Below are positions 1-9,730 of a DNA stretch of 11,613 bases, one piece after another. The stretch is taken from the NCBI GenBank assembly GCA_003695505.1, contig RFIY01000094.1:1-11613 (forward strand), in the 5' to 3' direction. The notes under the pieces are model-generated. The model made no database searches, had not been told where the DNA came from, and was given only the letters and a program-made list of their open reading frames with translations. Each line of letters opens with the position of its first letter. Position 1 is the first letter of the stretch. Both the position numbers and the translations under genes were made by a program. This stretch comes from J088 sp003695505 [NCBI: Candidatus Dadabacteria bacterium] (GTDB lineage: Bacteria > J088).

Positions 1-522
1 CGCGGACAGATTCCTGGATGCCGGAGGTCGTCCGCAGCGTGATCTCGGAACCCGCACTGCGCACCAGGTATTCGATCTGCGCCAGATCCGGTGCATCGGC
101 GCCCAGCGGTGCAAGCGACGTGCGTGCAACGTCATTGATGATCGGTGCTGTGACGCCGTCCCAGGCGAGCGCGGCGCATTCGGCCCAGCGTAGCCGCTTG
201 ATCGTCGTCTGTGTCTGATACCGCCGCAGCCAGGCGATGTGCTCGAACAGGTCGATGGCGGGCGGAAGCGGCTGGACATACAACGCCAATGCATCAGGCA
301 GCGGGTGGCGGTCGATCCAGATGATATCCGCCTGCGCGGCGAGGTCGGCGACCACCTGGTTCGGTACGTCTGGATGATCGAGGACAAGGATGGCCGAGCT
401 GGTCTCGCGGGCCGCCGTCACGAACGACGCCGTATCGGTCGTGATGCGCAGCTCGATGTCCGCGCGTCGTTGCTCGAACCGGTCTGGCGCGTCGGTCAGG
501 ACGGGTATGACGAGCGCGTCCA

Positions 523-523
<1 letters not shown>
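1..523 (-). CDS. Hypothetical protein downstream of uvrB, partial (C-terminus beyond window)
   Basis: On the minus strand an ATG at 523-521 opens a frame with no stop for 174 codons, running off the left edge, so the C-terminus is missing. Its ATG shares one base with the uvrB stop (TGATG), which implies translational coupling in the uvrB operon. The visible part begins MDALVIPVLTDAPDRFEQRR and is soluble, with no signal peptide or membrane segment. Residues about 44-73 read like a strand, helix, strand with two acidic/His elements: LVLDHP (47-51 region) and IIWIDRHP (68-74). This vaguely recalls the 'IDHH' segment of DHH-type phosphoesterases, but the usual first DxD motif is absent and the second element has Arg where DHH has His. 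I do not assign a function. A gene is supported by the uninterrupted frame, protein-like composition and coupling. Confidence 0.7.
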
Positions 524-2522
<1,999 letters not shown>

Positions 2523-2526
<4 letters not shown>

Positions 2527-3131
2527 GCGTTGTGGAGTTCGGCCCAGAATGCCCGCAGGTCTTCGTCGGTTTGATCGGCGAGTGCGCGCAGTTCGTCGGC
2601 GACCGCGTTGTCGACATGTTCGGGCAACGCATCCGCCAGCGCCTCGGTGGCGGCGGCGCGACGACCCAGTCGCTCGAACAGTGCCGCGGCATCCGGCCGC
2701 AGTGCATCCGGATCAACGTTGGCGAGGTCGAGCCCGTCAGCAAAGCCATAGAGCGCGTCGGCCAGTGCGAGCGCAAACGGTCGGCCCGGTTGCGGCGACG
2801 AGACCGCCGTCAGCAGCGGCGCGCTGCGCGCGAGGGCGTCCGCCGTGGCGTCGACCAGCGCGGCGGCAAGCTCGATGGCCTGCAAACCCTGATTCGCCGA
2901 TGTCAGCTTCAGTGGGGCATCCGTATAGAATCCAAGAAGGTCGGCCGGCTCGATCGCATTCTTTGCGCACAGCGCGCCCGTCGTCGTCGCGATCAGTCGC
3001 CACGGATGCAGCGATGTCGGTACATACGGCGCAAGCAGTTGTGTCAGTGCGACGGCTGGGTGAGAGGTTGCGTTTGCAGGTTTCATCGGGGCAAAAATAT
3101 TCATTCGAAGCGTTGAGGCCAGCTTCTCCAT
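2523..3131 (-). CDS. Hypothetical Ala-rich helical protein, first gene of uvrB operon
   Basis: Unrecognised. Reading from ATG at 3131 gives 202 residues. The frame is open further upstream to 3272, but that extension is Arg-rich and unlike a protein N-terminus. In-frame ATGs at 3104 (193 residues) and 3086 (187 residues) are equally possible. None has a convincing Shine-Dalgarno site, so the start is uncertain. The product is rich in Ala, Leu and Asp, predicted mostly alpha-helical, with no signal peptide, membrane segment or recognised catalytic motif. The C-terminal half is acidic and helical, ending AFWAELHNA. Its TGA overlaps the uvrB ATG by four bases (ATGA), so the two are very likely co-translated. 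A link to DNA repair is only an inference from position. Third-position GC and the tight overlap support a real gene. Confidence 0.72.
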
Positions 3132-3298
3132 TCTCGCATGAGCGTCCACCGTTCTGGTAGTCTTCCGGTCTCCGATCGCGTCCCGGCGTTGGGATACGGT
3201 AGACTGCAATACAGGCCTCCGGTCGCGACGCGGGTCGCAAAGCCGCAGGCCTCTTGCGTCAATCGTTACCAAATACCCGGAGACAGGAAAGACGGATC
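3132..3298. other. Divergent intergenic region between uvrB operon and mce
   Basis: This 167-base gap separates minus-strand and plus-strand units and should hold both promoters. Towards mce, the hexamer TAGACT (3200-3205) is a possible -10 element, but no matching -35 is seen at 16-18 bases. Towards the uvrB operon I see no convincing promoter. No clear palindrome or operator stands out. Confidence 0.3.
3285..3290 (+). promoter_or_regulatory. Ribosome binding site deciding the GTG start of mce
   Basis: AGGAAA lies eight bases upstream of the GTG at 3299. It supports that codon rather than the in-frame ATG at 3254, which would add 15 residues not typical of the family. Confidence 0.7.
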
Positions 3299-3706
3299 GT
3301 GATCAAGAACGTTGACCACATCGGTATCGTGGTTCGCAGCATTGCCGACGTGCTGCCGGTCTACCAGACCATGTTCGAACTGGAATACCTTGGCGAAGAA
3401 GTCGTGCCTGATGGTACGGTCAAGGCGGCCTTCCTGAAAGCACCGGACGGCCCGACGAAGCTGGAACTGATCGAGCCGATCGACAATCCGGGCGTCGAGC
3501 GCTTCATCGAGAAACGCGGTGGCGGTCTGCATCACATCTGCTTTCTGACCGACGATATTGACCGTGAGCTGGCCGAACTCGCTGACAAGGGTGCGCAACT
3601 GATCGACAAACAGGCTCGTCCGGGTGCGCTGGGCAAACGGGTGGCGTTCCTGCACCCGAAGACCACGCAGGGTGTCCTTGTCGAACTGGCCGAGAAGCCG
3701 AAGTGA
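3299..3706 (+). CDS. mce: Methylmalonyl-CoA epimerase (VOC/glyoxalase fold)
   Basis: Interconverts (2R)- and (2S)-methylmalonyl-CoA in the cytoplasm. It links propionyl-CoA carboxylase to methylmalonyl-CoA mutase, and so propionate, odd-chain fat and branched amino-acid breakdown to succinyl-CoA. The 135-residue product has the family's usual length and begins (M)IKNVDHIGIVV, the standard N-terminus, when the GTG at 3299 is used. Expected metal ligands of the vicinal-oxygen-chelate fold are visible: His7 in DHIG, His79 in GGGLHHICF, and Glu129 in GVLVEL. LELIEP (55-60) and VAFLHPK (115-121) are further family signatures. The stop overlaps the GTG of the next gene by four bases (GTGA), placing an outer-membrane protein gene in the same transcript. 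No mutase or carboxylase gene is in the window. A related VOC enzyme is the only alternative, and the motif match makes it unlikely. Confidence 0.92.
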   Translation: MIKNVDHIGIVVRSIADVLPVYQTMFELEYLGEEVVPDGTVKAAFLKAPDGPTKLELIEPIDNPGVERFIEKRGGGLHHICFLTDDIDRELAELADKGAQLIDKQARPGALGKRVAFLHPKTTQGVLVELAEKPK

Positions 3707-5169
3707 ACCCGCGCAACATCTTTGCATTGCTGCTTGCGGCGGCGCTGTGGCCTGCAATGGCTGGCGCCGCCAGTCTGTTCGCCGACGACATTGCCGTTGG
3801 CGTCGACGGAGAGTGGCGTAACTGGTTCGAGTACGCCGTCGAACCCGACGGAGATCCGGTCGAGCGGCCCGAGACCGTCAATGTTGCGCAAAGCCGACTG
3901 CGCCTTGCACCGGAGCTGCTGGTCAACGAGTTTGTTCGGATCGAAACGCAGATTGATGCGATCGCATCCTGGGGGCAGGGCACCGGACCTTTCGACGTTG
4001 CGGCCGAAGGCGCTGACGCGACGTTGAGGATCGGCCGTGCGGCGCTGCACTGGCAGACGCCGATCGGCGCGATTTCCGTTGGGCGCGTCGGCTGGCACTG
4101 GGGGCTTGGCCTGTTCGACCACGACGGCCGCACGGATCTGGATCGTCCGGGGTTGCAACACGGGACGGGTGCCGCGGACATGTTGTTGCTTCGCGCCGCG
4201 CCACTGGGCGTCGATGAGCCAATGACGGTCTCGGTATTTGTGCGTCAGTGGTACTTTGGCGACCGCGGTCTGGGTTACGTCAGCGACGGCTGGAGCTACG
4301 GCGCGGCCGTCGAATATGAGGGAGACACGCGGGGCGGTCTGCAATTACGCGCCGATCGGCAACGTGATGCCGGGCTGCGGCAGCTCTGGGCCGACGGGTA
4401 CGGCATTGTGCCGATGGGCTCGCTGGCATTGCGGGCGGAAGCGGCTGTTCGCTTCGGCAAGGCCGATGAGGTTCCGCGGATCGACGCAACGGGGCTGTCG
4501 CTGTCCGAGCAGCCCGCCCAGTGGTTCGGCGGCGCGGCGATCGCGCGACTTTCGCTCGAGCAGGTGCGCGCGGGCAAGGTCAGCTTTCGGCCCACCGCGC
4601 TCGAGGGCGGTGCGATCTCTGGAGGAGCCTTCAATGACGTCCTGACGCGAAAATCCTGGGGTTGGGTGTCCTTGAATCCGGATTATCGCATTGGCTTGTT
4701 GCTGTTCGAGCAACTCTGGCGCGCACGGCAGGCGGCGTTGGCCGATGCGTTGCTCGACCGCGCGGTCGTGCGTCTTGGGACGGGGCGAGAAACGCTTGCG
4801 CAGACGCTGGACGGGCGCATCGGGGAGGGGCCCGGGAACGCCTGGTACCTTGCGCCGACGTTCGGAATCGAGACTGACGATCAGTTGCGGTTTCGTCTGG
4901 GTGCCGTCTGGGCAAGGGCGTTCTGGCCGGTGCCGACCCTGGAACTCCTCGATGATCGCGGCACGGCGCAACCACTCGACGATATCTATGGCTCCGGCCG
5001 CAATTACGGTGCCGAGATCAACCTGCATCTGAGCTATCCGCTCTGGGGTGGCGTCGTCGGTGTGATCGAGAGTGCAGTCGCGTTTCCCGGAAACATTTTT
5101 ACCAACAGTGCCGGACGGCGTGGTGATACGGCTTTCAGCCTGATGCCACGTTTGACAGTGTCGTTTTGA
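3703..5169 (+). CDS. Secreted outer-membrane beta-barrel protein, paralog 1 (TIGR04551-like)
   Basis: 488 residues starting at a GTG that overlaps the mce stop. A signal peptide is clear: NPR, then a hydrophobic core (about 6-19), with likely cleavage after AMA (20) or AGA (22). The mature protein is a run of amphipathic, Trp/Tyr/Gly-rich strands and ends in Phe (RLTVSF), the usual C-terminal signature of Gram-negative outer-membrane barrels recognised by the Bam complex. Two segments are shared with the next gene: GWHWGLGLFDHDG (130-142) and SLNPDYRIGLLLF (323-335), with the same order and spacing of surrounding strands. These recall a family of myxobacterial outer-membrane proteins (TIGR04551, from memory, not searched). 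Substrate and role are unknown; porin, exporter or adhesin barrel are all possible. Co-transcription with mce suggests, weakly, a metabolic uptake or export role. Confidence 0.85.
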   Translation: MNPRNIFALLLAAALWPAMAGAASLFADDIAVGVDGEWRNWFEYAVEPDGDPVERPETVNVAQSRLRLAPELLVNEFVRIETQIDAIASWGQGTGPFDVAAEGADATLRIGRAALHWQTPIGAISVGRVGWHWGLGLFDHDGRTDLDRPGLQHGTGAADMLLLRAAPLGVDEPMTVSVFVRQWYFGDRGLGYVSDGWSYGAAVEYEGDTRGGLQLRADRQRDAGLRQLWADGYGIVPMGSLALRAEAAVRFGKADEVPRIDATGLSLSEQPAQWFGGAAIARLSLEQVRAGKVSFRPTALEGGAISGGAFNDVLTRKSWGWVSLNPDYRIGLLLFEQLWRARQAALADALLDRAVVRLGTGRETLAQTLDGRIGEGPGNAWYLAPTFGIETDDQLRFRLGAVWARAFWPVPTLELLDDRGTAQPLDDIYGSGRNYGAEINLHLSYPLWGGVVGVIESAVAFPGNIFTNSAGRRGDTAFSLMPRLTVSF

Positions 5170-5181
5170 ATGGTCTAAGAT
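5152..5181 (+). promoter_or_regulatory. Sigma-70-type promoter for second barrel gene
   Basis: A perfect -35 TTGACA (5152-5157) and a four-of-six -10 TAAGAT (5176-5181) are separated by 18 bases. The -35 lies inside the last codons of the upstream barrel gene. The predicted transcript start near 5188 leaves only about 14 bases to the ATG at 5202 but about 62 to the ATG at 5250, which favours the latter as translation start. Confidence 0.65.
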
Positions 5182-5249
5182 AGCGCCATCGGACTGTCCC
5201 AATGTCCGGCTATATTGCCAACCGTACGCCAGAGGTTTCGGGCTTCCCT

Positions 5250-7046
5250 ATGCAGAGAACACGCCGTATCGCCCAGTCACGTCTGAACTCGGAACTCATC
5301 CTTCCGGCCATTGCCGCCGGAATCCTGAGCGCGGGGCTGTCCGGGGCGGCCTTTGCGCAGGAAGAACCGACGGAGGCCGCGCCGGCGGCTGAGGCGGCAG
5401 CCGCTGCATCTGAACCGGCAACGGCGGCAACCTCCAGCACCGAGTCGAGTGACAGCGACCTCTACTTTTTTGGCGATGACAGCGACCTCAGCGCCATTGA
5501 TGCGCTGCTCGAAGAACCGACATGGGACGGCCCGCGATTCGGCATCGATGGGTATTACCGCGCCCGCTGGAATGTCATCGGGAATCCGGGCGCCGAGTCC
5601 GACCGTGTGCAGGTTGGCCCCGATCGCCTTGATTTCATCCAGCACCGCCTGCGTTTGCAGCCACGCATTGAACTGAACGACAAGACCCGCATCGTCGCCG
5701 ACGCGATCGTCGGCGAGGGTGTACGTCGCTGCGATCCGTCAAATGCGATCCAGCCCTACCATCCGGGACCATGTAATGGATTCTGGGGTGCAAACGGGCT
5801 GACGGTGCTCGACAAACAGGCGGTGGACACCTTTTTCAATTTCAAGGTCGTCAGCTTTTGGGGCGAGGTCACCACCCCCGTCGGGGTCGTGCGTGTCGGC
5901 CGTCAGCCATCGCACTGGGGCCTGGGGATTTTTTCGAATGATGGTCTGCATGACCAGGATTTCGGAGACAACCACTTTGGCGACAACTACGATCGCTTCG
6001 TCTTCGCGACGAAACCGATGGGCGAAGACAGTGACCTGATCACCGCGCTGATTTACGATCGTATGTCGGCAGGAACGCCACAGCTCGGCATTCCAGGAAT
6101 GGCGCAGATCCAGGATCCGTCGAAGACGATTCACGAAGGCATCCTGGTGCTGCTGTACAAGACCGCGCCGCTCGATCTGGGTGTGTATCAGGTATTGCGG
6201 ACGCAAAACAATCCATTCTCGCGTATCATCGCAACCGACGTGTACGGACGGCTCGATATCGGGCTGTTGTATGGCGCGTTCGAAAGTGTCTGGGTCTATG
6301 GCAAGTCGCGCTCGCTGCCGTTCCTCGACCAGGAAGACCTGTCGTATCGCCTCGGTGACAAGGTCAAGGTCGGGCAGTGGGGCTGGGCCTTCGAGGGCGG
6401 CCTGCGGTTCGACTGGTACGACTTCAAGCTGAAGATGGGGAACGCCCAGGGCGATCAGAACCTGACCAACGACCGCCCGCGCCCGAAAGTCAAGTCGATT
6501 ACGTTGCATCCCGACTACAATATCGGCCTCGTGATGTTCGACTATGCGTACGCCAACCTGGTCGAGCGGCGCATTGCGCAGAACTTCGACCGCCTCGGCG
6601 TCCTCGTCGACGATGGTGTCCTGACGCAGGCCCAGGTTGACGAACTGCAGATCGCGGCCGATCTGGCGCGTACGAACGGCGGCGTATCCAATGCCTTCTA
6701 TGTCAATCCGATCGCGGTCCTGAATCCGACCGAGGATCTGACGGTCAAGGCCGGCCTTCTCTGGGCCCGTTCCAACGCCGGGATCGCGGTGCTGGGTGAG
6801 GGCGCGAATGCTGTCTACCATCACAACCTGGGCTGGGAATTCGACGGCGGATTCGAGTACCGGTTCCGGCAGCGGTTCGCCGTCGGCGCCGAGGGTGGCC
6901 TGTTGTTGCCTGGAGACGCGTTCGATCAGCCCGAGACGCGTCTCGATGTCGAGTCGGGGTTGAACGTTCCTGTTGCCGGCACGCTGTACAGCGCCGATCC
7001 GGTCTGGCTGAGTCAGTTGCGCTTCACGTTCTACATTCAGCCCTGA
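5250..7046 (+). CDS. Secreted outer-membrane beta-barrel protein, paralog 2 (TIGR04551-like)
   Basis: 598 residues from ATG 5250. An in-frame ATG at 5202 would add 16 residues before the basic start of the signal peptide (MQRTRR), so I prefer 5250; a loose AGAGG lies 14 bases upstream. The signal peptide has a hydrophobic core at about 17-35 and cleavage after AFA (36). A Pro/Ala/Glu/Ser-rich linker (about 37-67) follows, then an acidic stretch and a long barrel. Shared with the upstream paralog: PSHWGLGIFSNDG (220-232) and TLHPDYNIGLVMF (418-430). This copy is over 100 residues longer, with the added linker and a loop with two Cys (161 and 175) that could form a disulfide in the periplasm or outside. 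It ends RFTFYIQP, so the terminal aromatic is not the last residue. Function unknown. Its own promoter sits in the end of the previous gene. Confidence 0.85.
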   Translation: MQRTRRIAQSRLNSELILPAIAAGILSAGLSGAAFAQEEPTEAAPAAEAAAAASEPATAATSSTESSDSDLYFFGDDSDLSAIDALLEEPTWDGPRFGIDGYYRARWNVIGNPGAESDRVQVGPDRLDFIQHRLRLQPRIELNDKTRIVADAIVGEGVRRCDPSNAIQPYHPGPCNGFWGANGLTVLDKQAVDTFFNFKVVSFWGEVTTPVGVVRVGRQPSHWGLGIFSNDGLHDQDFGDNHFGDNYDRFVFATKPMGEDSDLITALIYDRMSAGTPQLGIPGMAQIQDPSKTIHEGILVLLYKTAPLDLGVYQVLRTQNNPFSRIIATDVYGRLDIGLLYGAFESVWVYGKSRSLPFLDQEDLSYRLGDKVKVGQWGWAFEGGLRFDWYDFKLKMGNAQGDQNLTNDRPRPKVKSITLHPDYNIGLVMFDYAYANLVERRIAQNFDRLGVLVDDGVLTQAQVDELQIAADLARTNGGVSNAFYVNPIAVLNPTEDLTVKAGLLWARSNAGIAVLGEGANAVYHHNLGWEFDGGFEYRFRQRFAVGAEGGLLLPGDAFDQPETRLDVESGLNVPVAGTLYSADPVWLSQLRFTFYIQP

Positions 7047-7086
7047 GTCAGGTGCAGAACGGGATCGATACCTGAGGGCTCGTTTT
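7039..7086 (+). terminator. Weak terminator-like hairpin after barrel gene 2
   Basis: AGCCC (7039-7043) pairs with GGGCT (7076-7080) and TCAGGT (7048-7053) with ACCTGA (7070-7075). This gives an interrupted 11-bp stem with a four-base bulge and a 16-base loop, followed by CGTTTT. The stem begins in the last codons. The short T tract and large loop make efficient termination doubtful. Confidence 0.35.
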
Positions 7087-7099
7087 CGGCCGTTGCGGC

Positions 7100-7108
7100 T
7101 GATAGAAT
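7100..7108 (+). promoter_or_regulatory. Extended -10 promoter for the PATAN-pyrF operon
   Basis: TGATAGAAT combines a TGn extension (7100-7102) with TAGAAT (7103-7108), five of six matches to the -10 consensus. No good -35 is present at 16-18 bases, which fits an extended -10 promoter. Transcription would start near 7115, giving a leader of about 27 bases before the GTG at 7142. Confidence 0.5.
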
Positions 7109-7141
7109 ACAGCTCGGAATCTGGCTTTCTGACCGGGCGGC

Positions 7142-8368
7142 GTGACCGTGTCGAACAATGACATCCTGATCCGGCTTTCGCCGCAACAACTGCGGGGCTT
7201 CGACGCTTCCTCCGAACAGCTTGCACTCGTTCAGGCGACCGGTGACGCAATTGTACTGCGGCGTGTCGCCGGTCAGGGGCGTTCACATGACCAGATTCGT
7301 GCCATCGGCACGACGGCGACGATTCCCGCAGCGGATCTGTTCCATGTCCTTAACCTGAATCACCTGACCGGCACGGTCGTACTCGCGGATGACGCGGCGA
7401 GCAAAACGGTTTTCTTGCGGAACGGCGAAATCATTTTCGCACAGAGTACACTGGCAGATGACAGGCTCGGCGAGAGCCTGATCCGGGCAGGGCTATTGAC
7501 CCAGCAGCAGCTCGACGACGCGGCGCGGTCCATTTCCGCCGACCGCAAGCTTGGGCAGATCCTGGTGGAGCAAGGGTGGATTACGCCGCAGCAGTTGTTT
7601 CAGGGGGTACGTCGGCAGGTCCGGGAGATCGTCTGGTCGCTGATCGACTGGAACGCCCGATTCGTCGTTTATGAGGGTTTTCGCGACCCATCCGCGGTTC
7701 TGGCGCTGAATCTGTCGACGTGGCATCTGCTGATCGACGGTATTCGCCGGAGCGCCGCGTGGGCGCATATCCCCCCTGAAGTGCCGGACAAGGAGATCAT
7801 CGTGCAGATCGCGGAGGATCCCGGCAACATGGCACTTACCCAGGAAGAACGGCGCGTGCTGGCACTGGCCGCTCCCGGTATTACGCTGGCGGAGCTGACC
7901 GCACAGGCGGGTCTCGGACGGCTCGAGACGGTGAAGGTCGTGCATCATCTGTTGCGACGGGGCATCGTCATTACAGGAGTGAGCGGACAGAAACCGGCCG
8001 GACAGCGCGATCCGGCGACGGAGCTCGCGCAGATCGTGGCGGCGTTCGGCGATGTCTTGCGTCTCGTGGATCGCCTCGTGCGCGCCAGCCATCCGGACGT
8101 CGATGTCTTCGGGCGGGTGAATCAGTTCATCGACGACATGCCGAAAGAGATGGCAGCCGTATTCGGTGCGCAGCGATTTGGCCCGGATGGCTCGCTCGAT
8201 GCAGGTTTGATCGCGGAACACCTGGCGGCCGCATCCGCGGGTCGCGTGCAGCTCGTTTCCGCATTCAATGAAGTACTCTATTTTATGCTGTTCGAGATCA
8301 AGCATCTGTTGTCCGAGTCCGAAACCGATCAGGTGCTCGCGGCAATCGACAAGATGAAACTGTTCTGA
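7142..8368 (+). CDS. DUF4388/PATAN-domain signalling protein, paralog 1
   Basis: 408 residues, cytoplasmic (no signal peptide or membrane helix). Layout: (1) residues 7-42, a short beta-rich unit, ILIRLSPQQL to DAIVLRRV, resembling a diverged AbrB/MazE-type swapped hairpin; (2) residues about 60-180, the DUF4388/PATAN core, with ADLFHVLNLNHLTGTVVL, the hallmark VFLRNGEIIFAQS (90-102), then two RLGESLIRAGLLT / KLGQILVEQGWIT repeats; (3) residues about 231-280, a winged-helix-like segment; (4) residues about 292-408, a conserved helical tail with FNEVLYFMLFEIKHLL (375-390). PATAN domains are known in deltaproteobacterial signalling proteins, often with receiver domains; no receiver is present here, so it is more likely an adaptor or output protein. 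The start is GTG 7142, with GTG 7148 as alternative; a weak GGGCGG precedes it. It lies 39 bases before its paralog. Confidence 0.85.
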   Translation: MTVSNNDILIRLSPQQLRGFDASSEQLALVQATGDAIVLRRVAGQGRSHDQIRAIGTTATIPAADLFHVLNLNHLTGTVVLADDAASKTVFLRNGEIIFAQSTLADDRLGESLIRAGLLTQQQLDDAARSISADRKLGQILVEQGWITPQQLFQGVRRQVREIVWSLIDWNARFVVYEGFRDPSAVLALNLSTWHLLIDGIRRSAAWAHIPPEVPDKEIIVQIAEDPGNMALTQEERRVLALAAPGITLAELTAQAGLGRLETVKVVHHLLRRGIVITGVSGQKPAGQRDPATELAQIVAAFGDVLRLVDRLVRASHPDVDVFGRVNQFIDDMPKEMAAVFGAQRFGPDGSLDAGLIAEHLAAASAGRVQLVSAFNEVLYFMLFEIKHLLSESETDQVLAAIDKMKLF

Positions 8369-8407
8369 ATCGATGGCTGACGCTACTGCAGTTGGAGCGC
8401 CTCTGCG

Positions 8408-9730
8408 ATGAGCAACGCACCCCGCATTGAAATCGAAGCCGGCGGCGTGCTCCGTCTGCCACCGGGTCTGCTGCGCGCCATGCGCGCGCCGCTCGGTACC
8501 GCATTTACGCCGCTGGCGGCGGGACAGAATGCATTGATTCTTTTCCGGGACGATGAACAGCAGCCCGTACACATCAACCCTCAGGACTGCGCATTGCTCG
8601 GGCGAATCGGCGCATTCGGTATCGCGGACCTGTTCAGCACGATCAATATGAGTCAGAAATCCGGTGTGCTGATGTTTGAATCCGGCACCGTCGTCAAGCG
8701 GGTCTTCTTTGAGTCGGGCGAGATCGTGTTCGCCGAGTCGAGTGATCCGCAGCATCGCCTGGGCGAGTTTCTGGTACGTCGCGGCAAGCTCAGCCGCGAA
8801 CAGGTCGATACGCTGTTGCGCCAGAAGACGCCAGGGGTGCGACTCGGCGCGCGGCTCGTTCAGGAAGGCTTTCTCAGCGCCCGCGATCTCTATGACAATG
8901 TGCGCGCGCAGATCGAGGAGATCATTTATAGCATTTTCCCGATGAGCGAGGGCTGGTTCTGGTTTTTCGAAGGTGATTTTCTCGACGAGGATCTGTCGCA
9001 GTTTCGCCTCAACACGCAGAACATCCTGATGGAGGGGTACCGCAGGCTGGATGAGTGGAGTCTGATGCGCGAAAAGATTCCACATCAGGATGTCATCATC
9101 GTTGTTCGGGAGGGTGCGACGCCCGATCGCTTCGACTCGCCGCAGGCAGAGAAACTGTTCGGACTCATCGACGGCAAGCGCTCGTTGAAGGTGCTCATGC
9201 AGAGATCCGGACTCGGGGAATTCGAGGTCACCCGGGCCGTATACGACCTGATGCGCAAGGGCCTGATTGACACCGTGGATCCGAAGGCCGTCCAGTCGGA
9301 GCGCGGCAAGACGGTCGAGGGGCTGATCGAGGCATATGACCGTCTGTTCCAGGTCATCGCGCAGGCGCTCGTCCGCGCCGGCCAGGGGGCCCTGATTGAG
9401 CCGCAGGCTTTCCAGGATCTCGTCGTCGGACTGGATGAGCGCGCTCGTGCCCTGCTTGACGGCGTGGCGTTTGACGCGGAGCGGGGACTGAGCGGATCGA
9501 TTCCGACGATTGTCGCAAATCTGGAACGTCTCCAGAAAGGGCAGAAGAGCGCCCTGGGCCAGATCGCGGGACTTGGAGACATGTTCCGACGGAAACAGGT
9601 TCAGAGCACGCTCGATGAGCTGCTCAATTATCTGTTGTTTACGTTGAAGAACGCGCTGCCGCCAGAGCAGGCCGACGCATTCATTACGCGAATTCGCACC
9701 GCACATCGGAAGCTGCGCGATGCGCGTTGA
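8408..9730 (+). CDS. DUF4388/PATAN-domain signalling protein, paralog 2
   Basis: 440 residues with the same four-part layout as the preceding gene, so the pair arose by tandem duplication and has diverged strongly. Residues 7-47 (IEIEAGGVLRLPPGLLRAM to NALILFRD) look more clearly AbrB-like than in paralog 1. The PATAN core (about 70-192) has ADLFSTINMSQKSGVLMF, VFFESGEIVFAES (99-111), then HRLGEFLVRRGKLS and VRLGARLVQEGFLS. A winged-helix-like segment spans about 245-290 (AEKLFGLIDGKRSL, EFEVTRAVYDLMRKGLI). The helical tail (about 303-440) contains LDELLNYLLFTLKNALP (402-418), matching the tail of paralog 1. Unlike paralog 1, its core ends in an aromatic run, GWFWFFEGDF (182-191). ATG 8408 follows TTGGAG (8392-8397) by 10 bases. 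Its last 11 bases overlap pyrF. No receiver, GTPase or enzymatic domain is seen; partner and signal unknown. Confidence 0.87.
   Translation: MSNAPRIEIEAGGVLRLPPGLLRAMRAPLGTAFTPLAAGQNALILFRDDEQQPVHINPQDCALLGRIGAFGIADLFSTINMSQKSGVLMFESGTVVKRVFFESGEIVFAESSDPQHRLGEFLVRRGKLSREQVDTLLRQKTPGVRLGARLVQEGFLSARDLYDNVRAQIEEIIYSIFPMSEGWFWFFEGDFLDEDLSQFRLNTQNILMEGYRRLDEWSLMREKIPHQDVIIVVREGATPDRFDSPQAEKLFGLIDGKRSLKVLMQRSGLGEFEVTRAVYDLMRKGLIDTVDPKAVQSERGKTVEGLIEAYDRLFQVIAQALVRAGQGALIEPQAFQDLVVGLDERARALLDGVAFDAERGLSGSIPTIVANLERLQKGQKSALGQIAGLGDMFRRKQVQSTLDELLNYLLFTLKNALPPEQADAFITRIRTAHRKLRDAR

Noticed and set aside
3132-3272. Upstream extension of the gene before uvrB to ATG 3272
   Set aside because: The added residues are Arg/Asp-rich, it would fill the divergent promoter gap, and it would leave no space for the mce promoter.
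5739-7286. 515-codon minus-strand open frame opposite barrel gene 2
   Set aside because: Shadow of a signal-peptide-bearing barrel gene with clear paralogy. The antisense product shows no protein family features.
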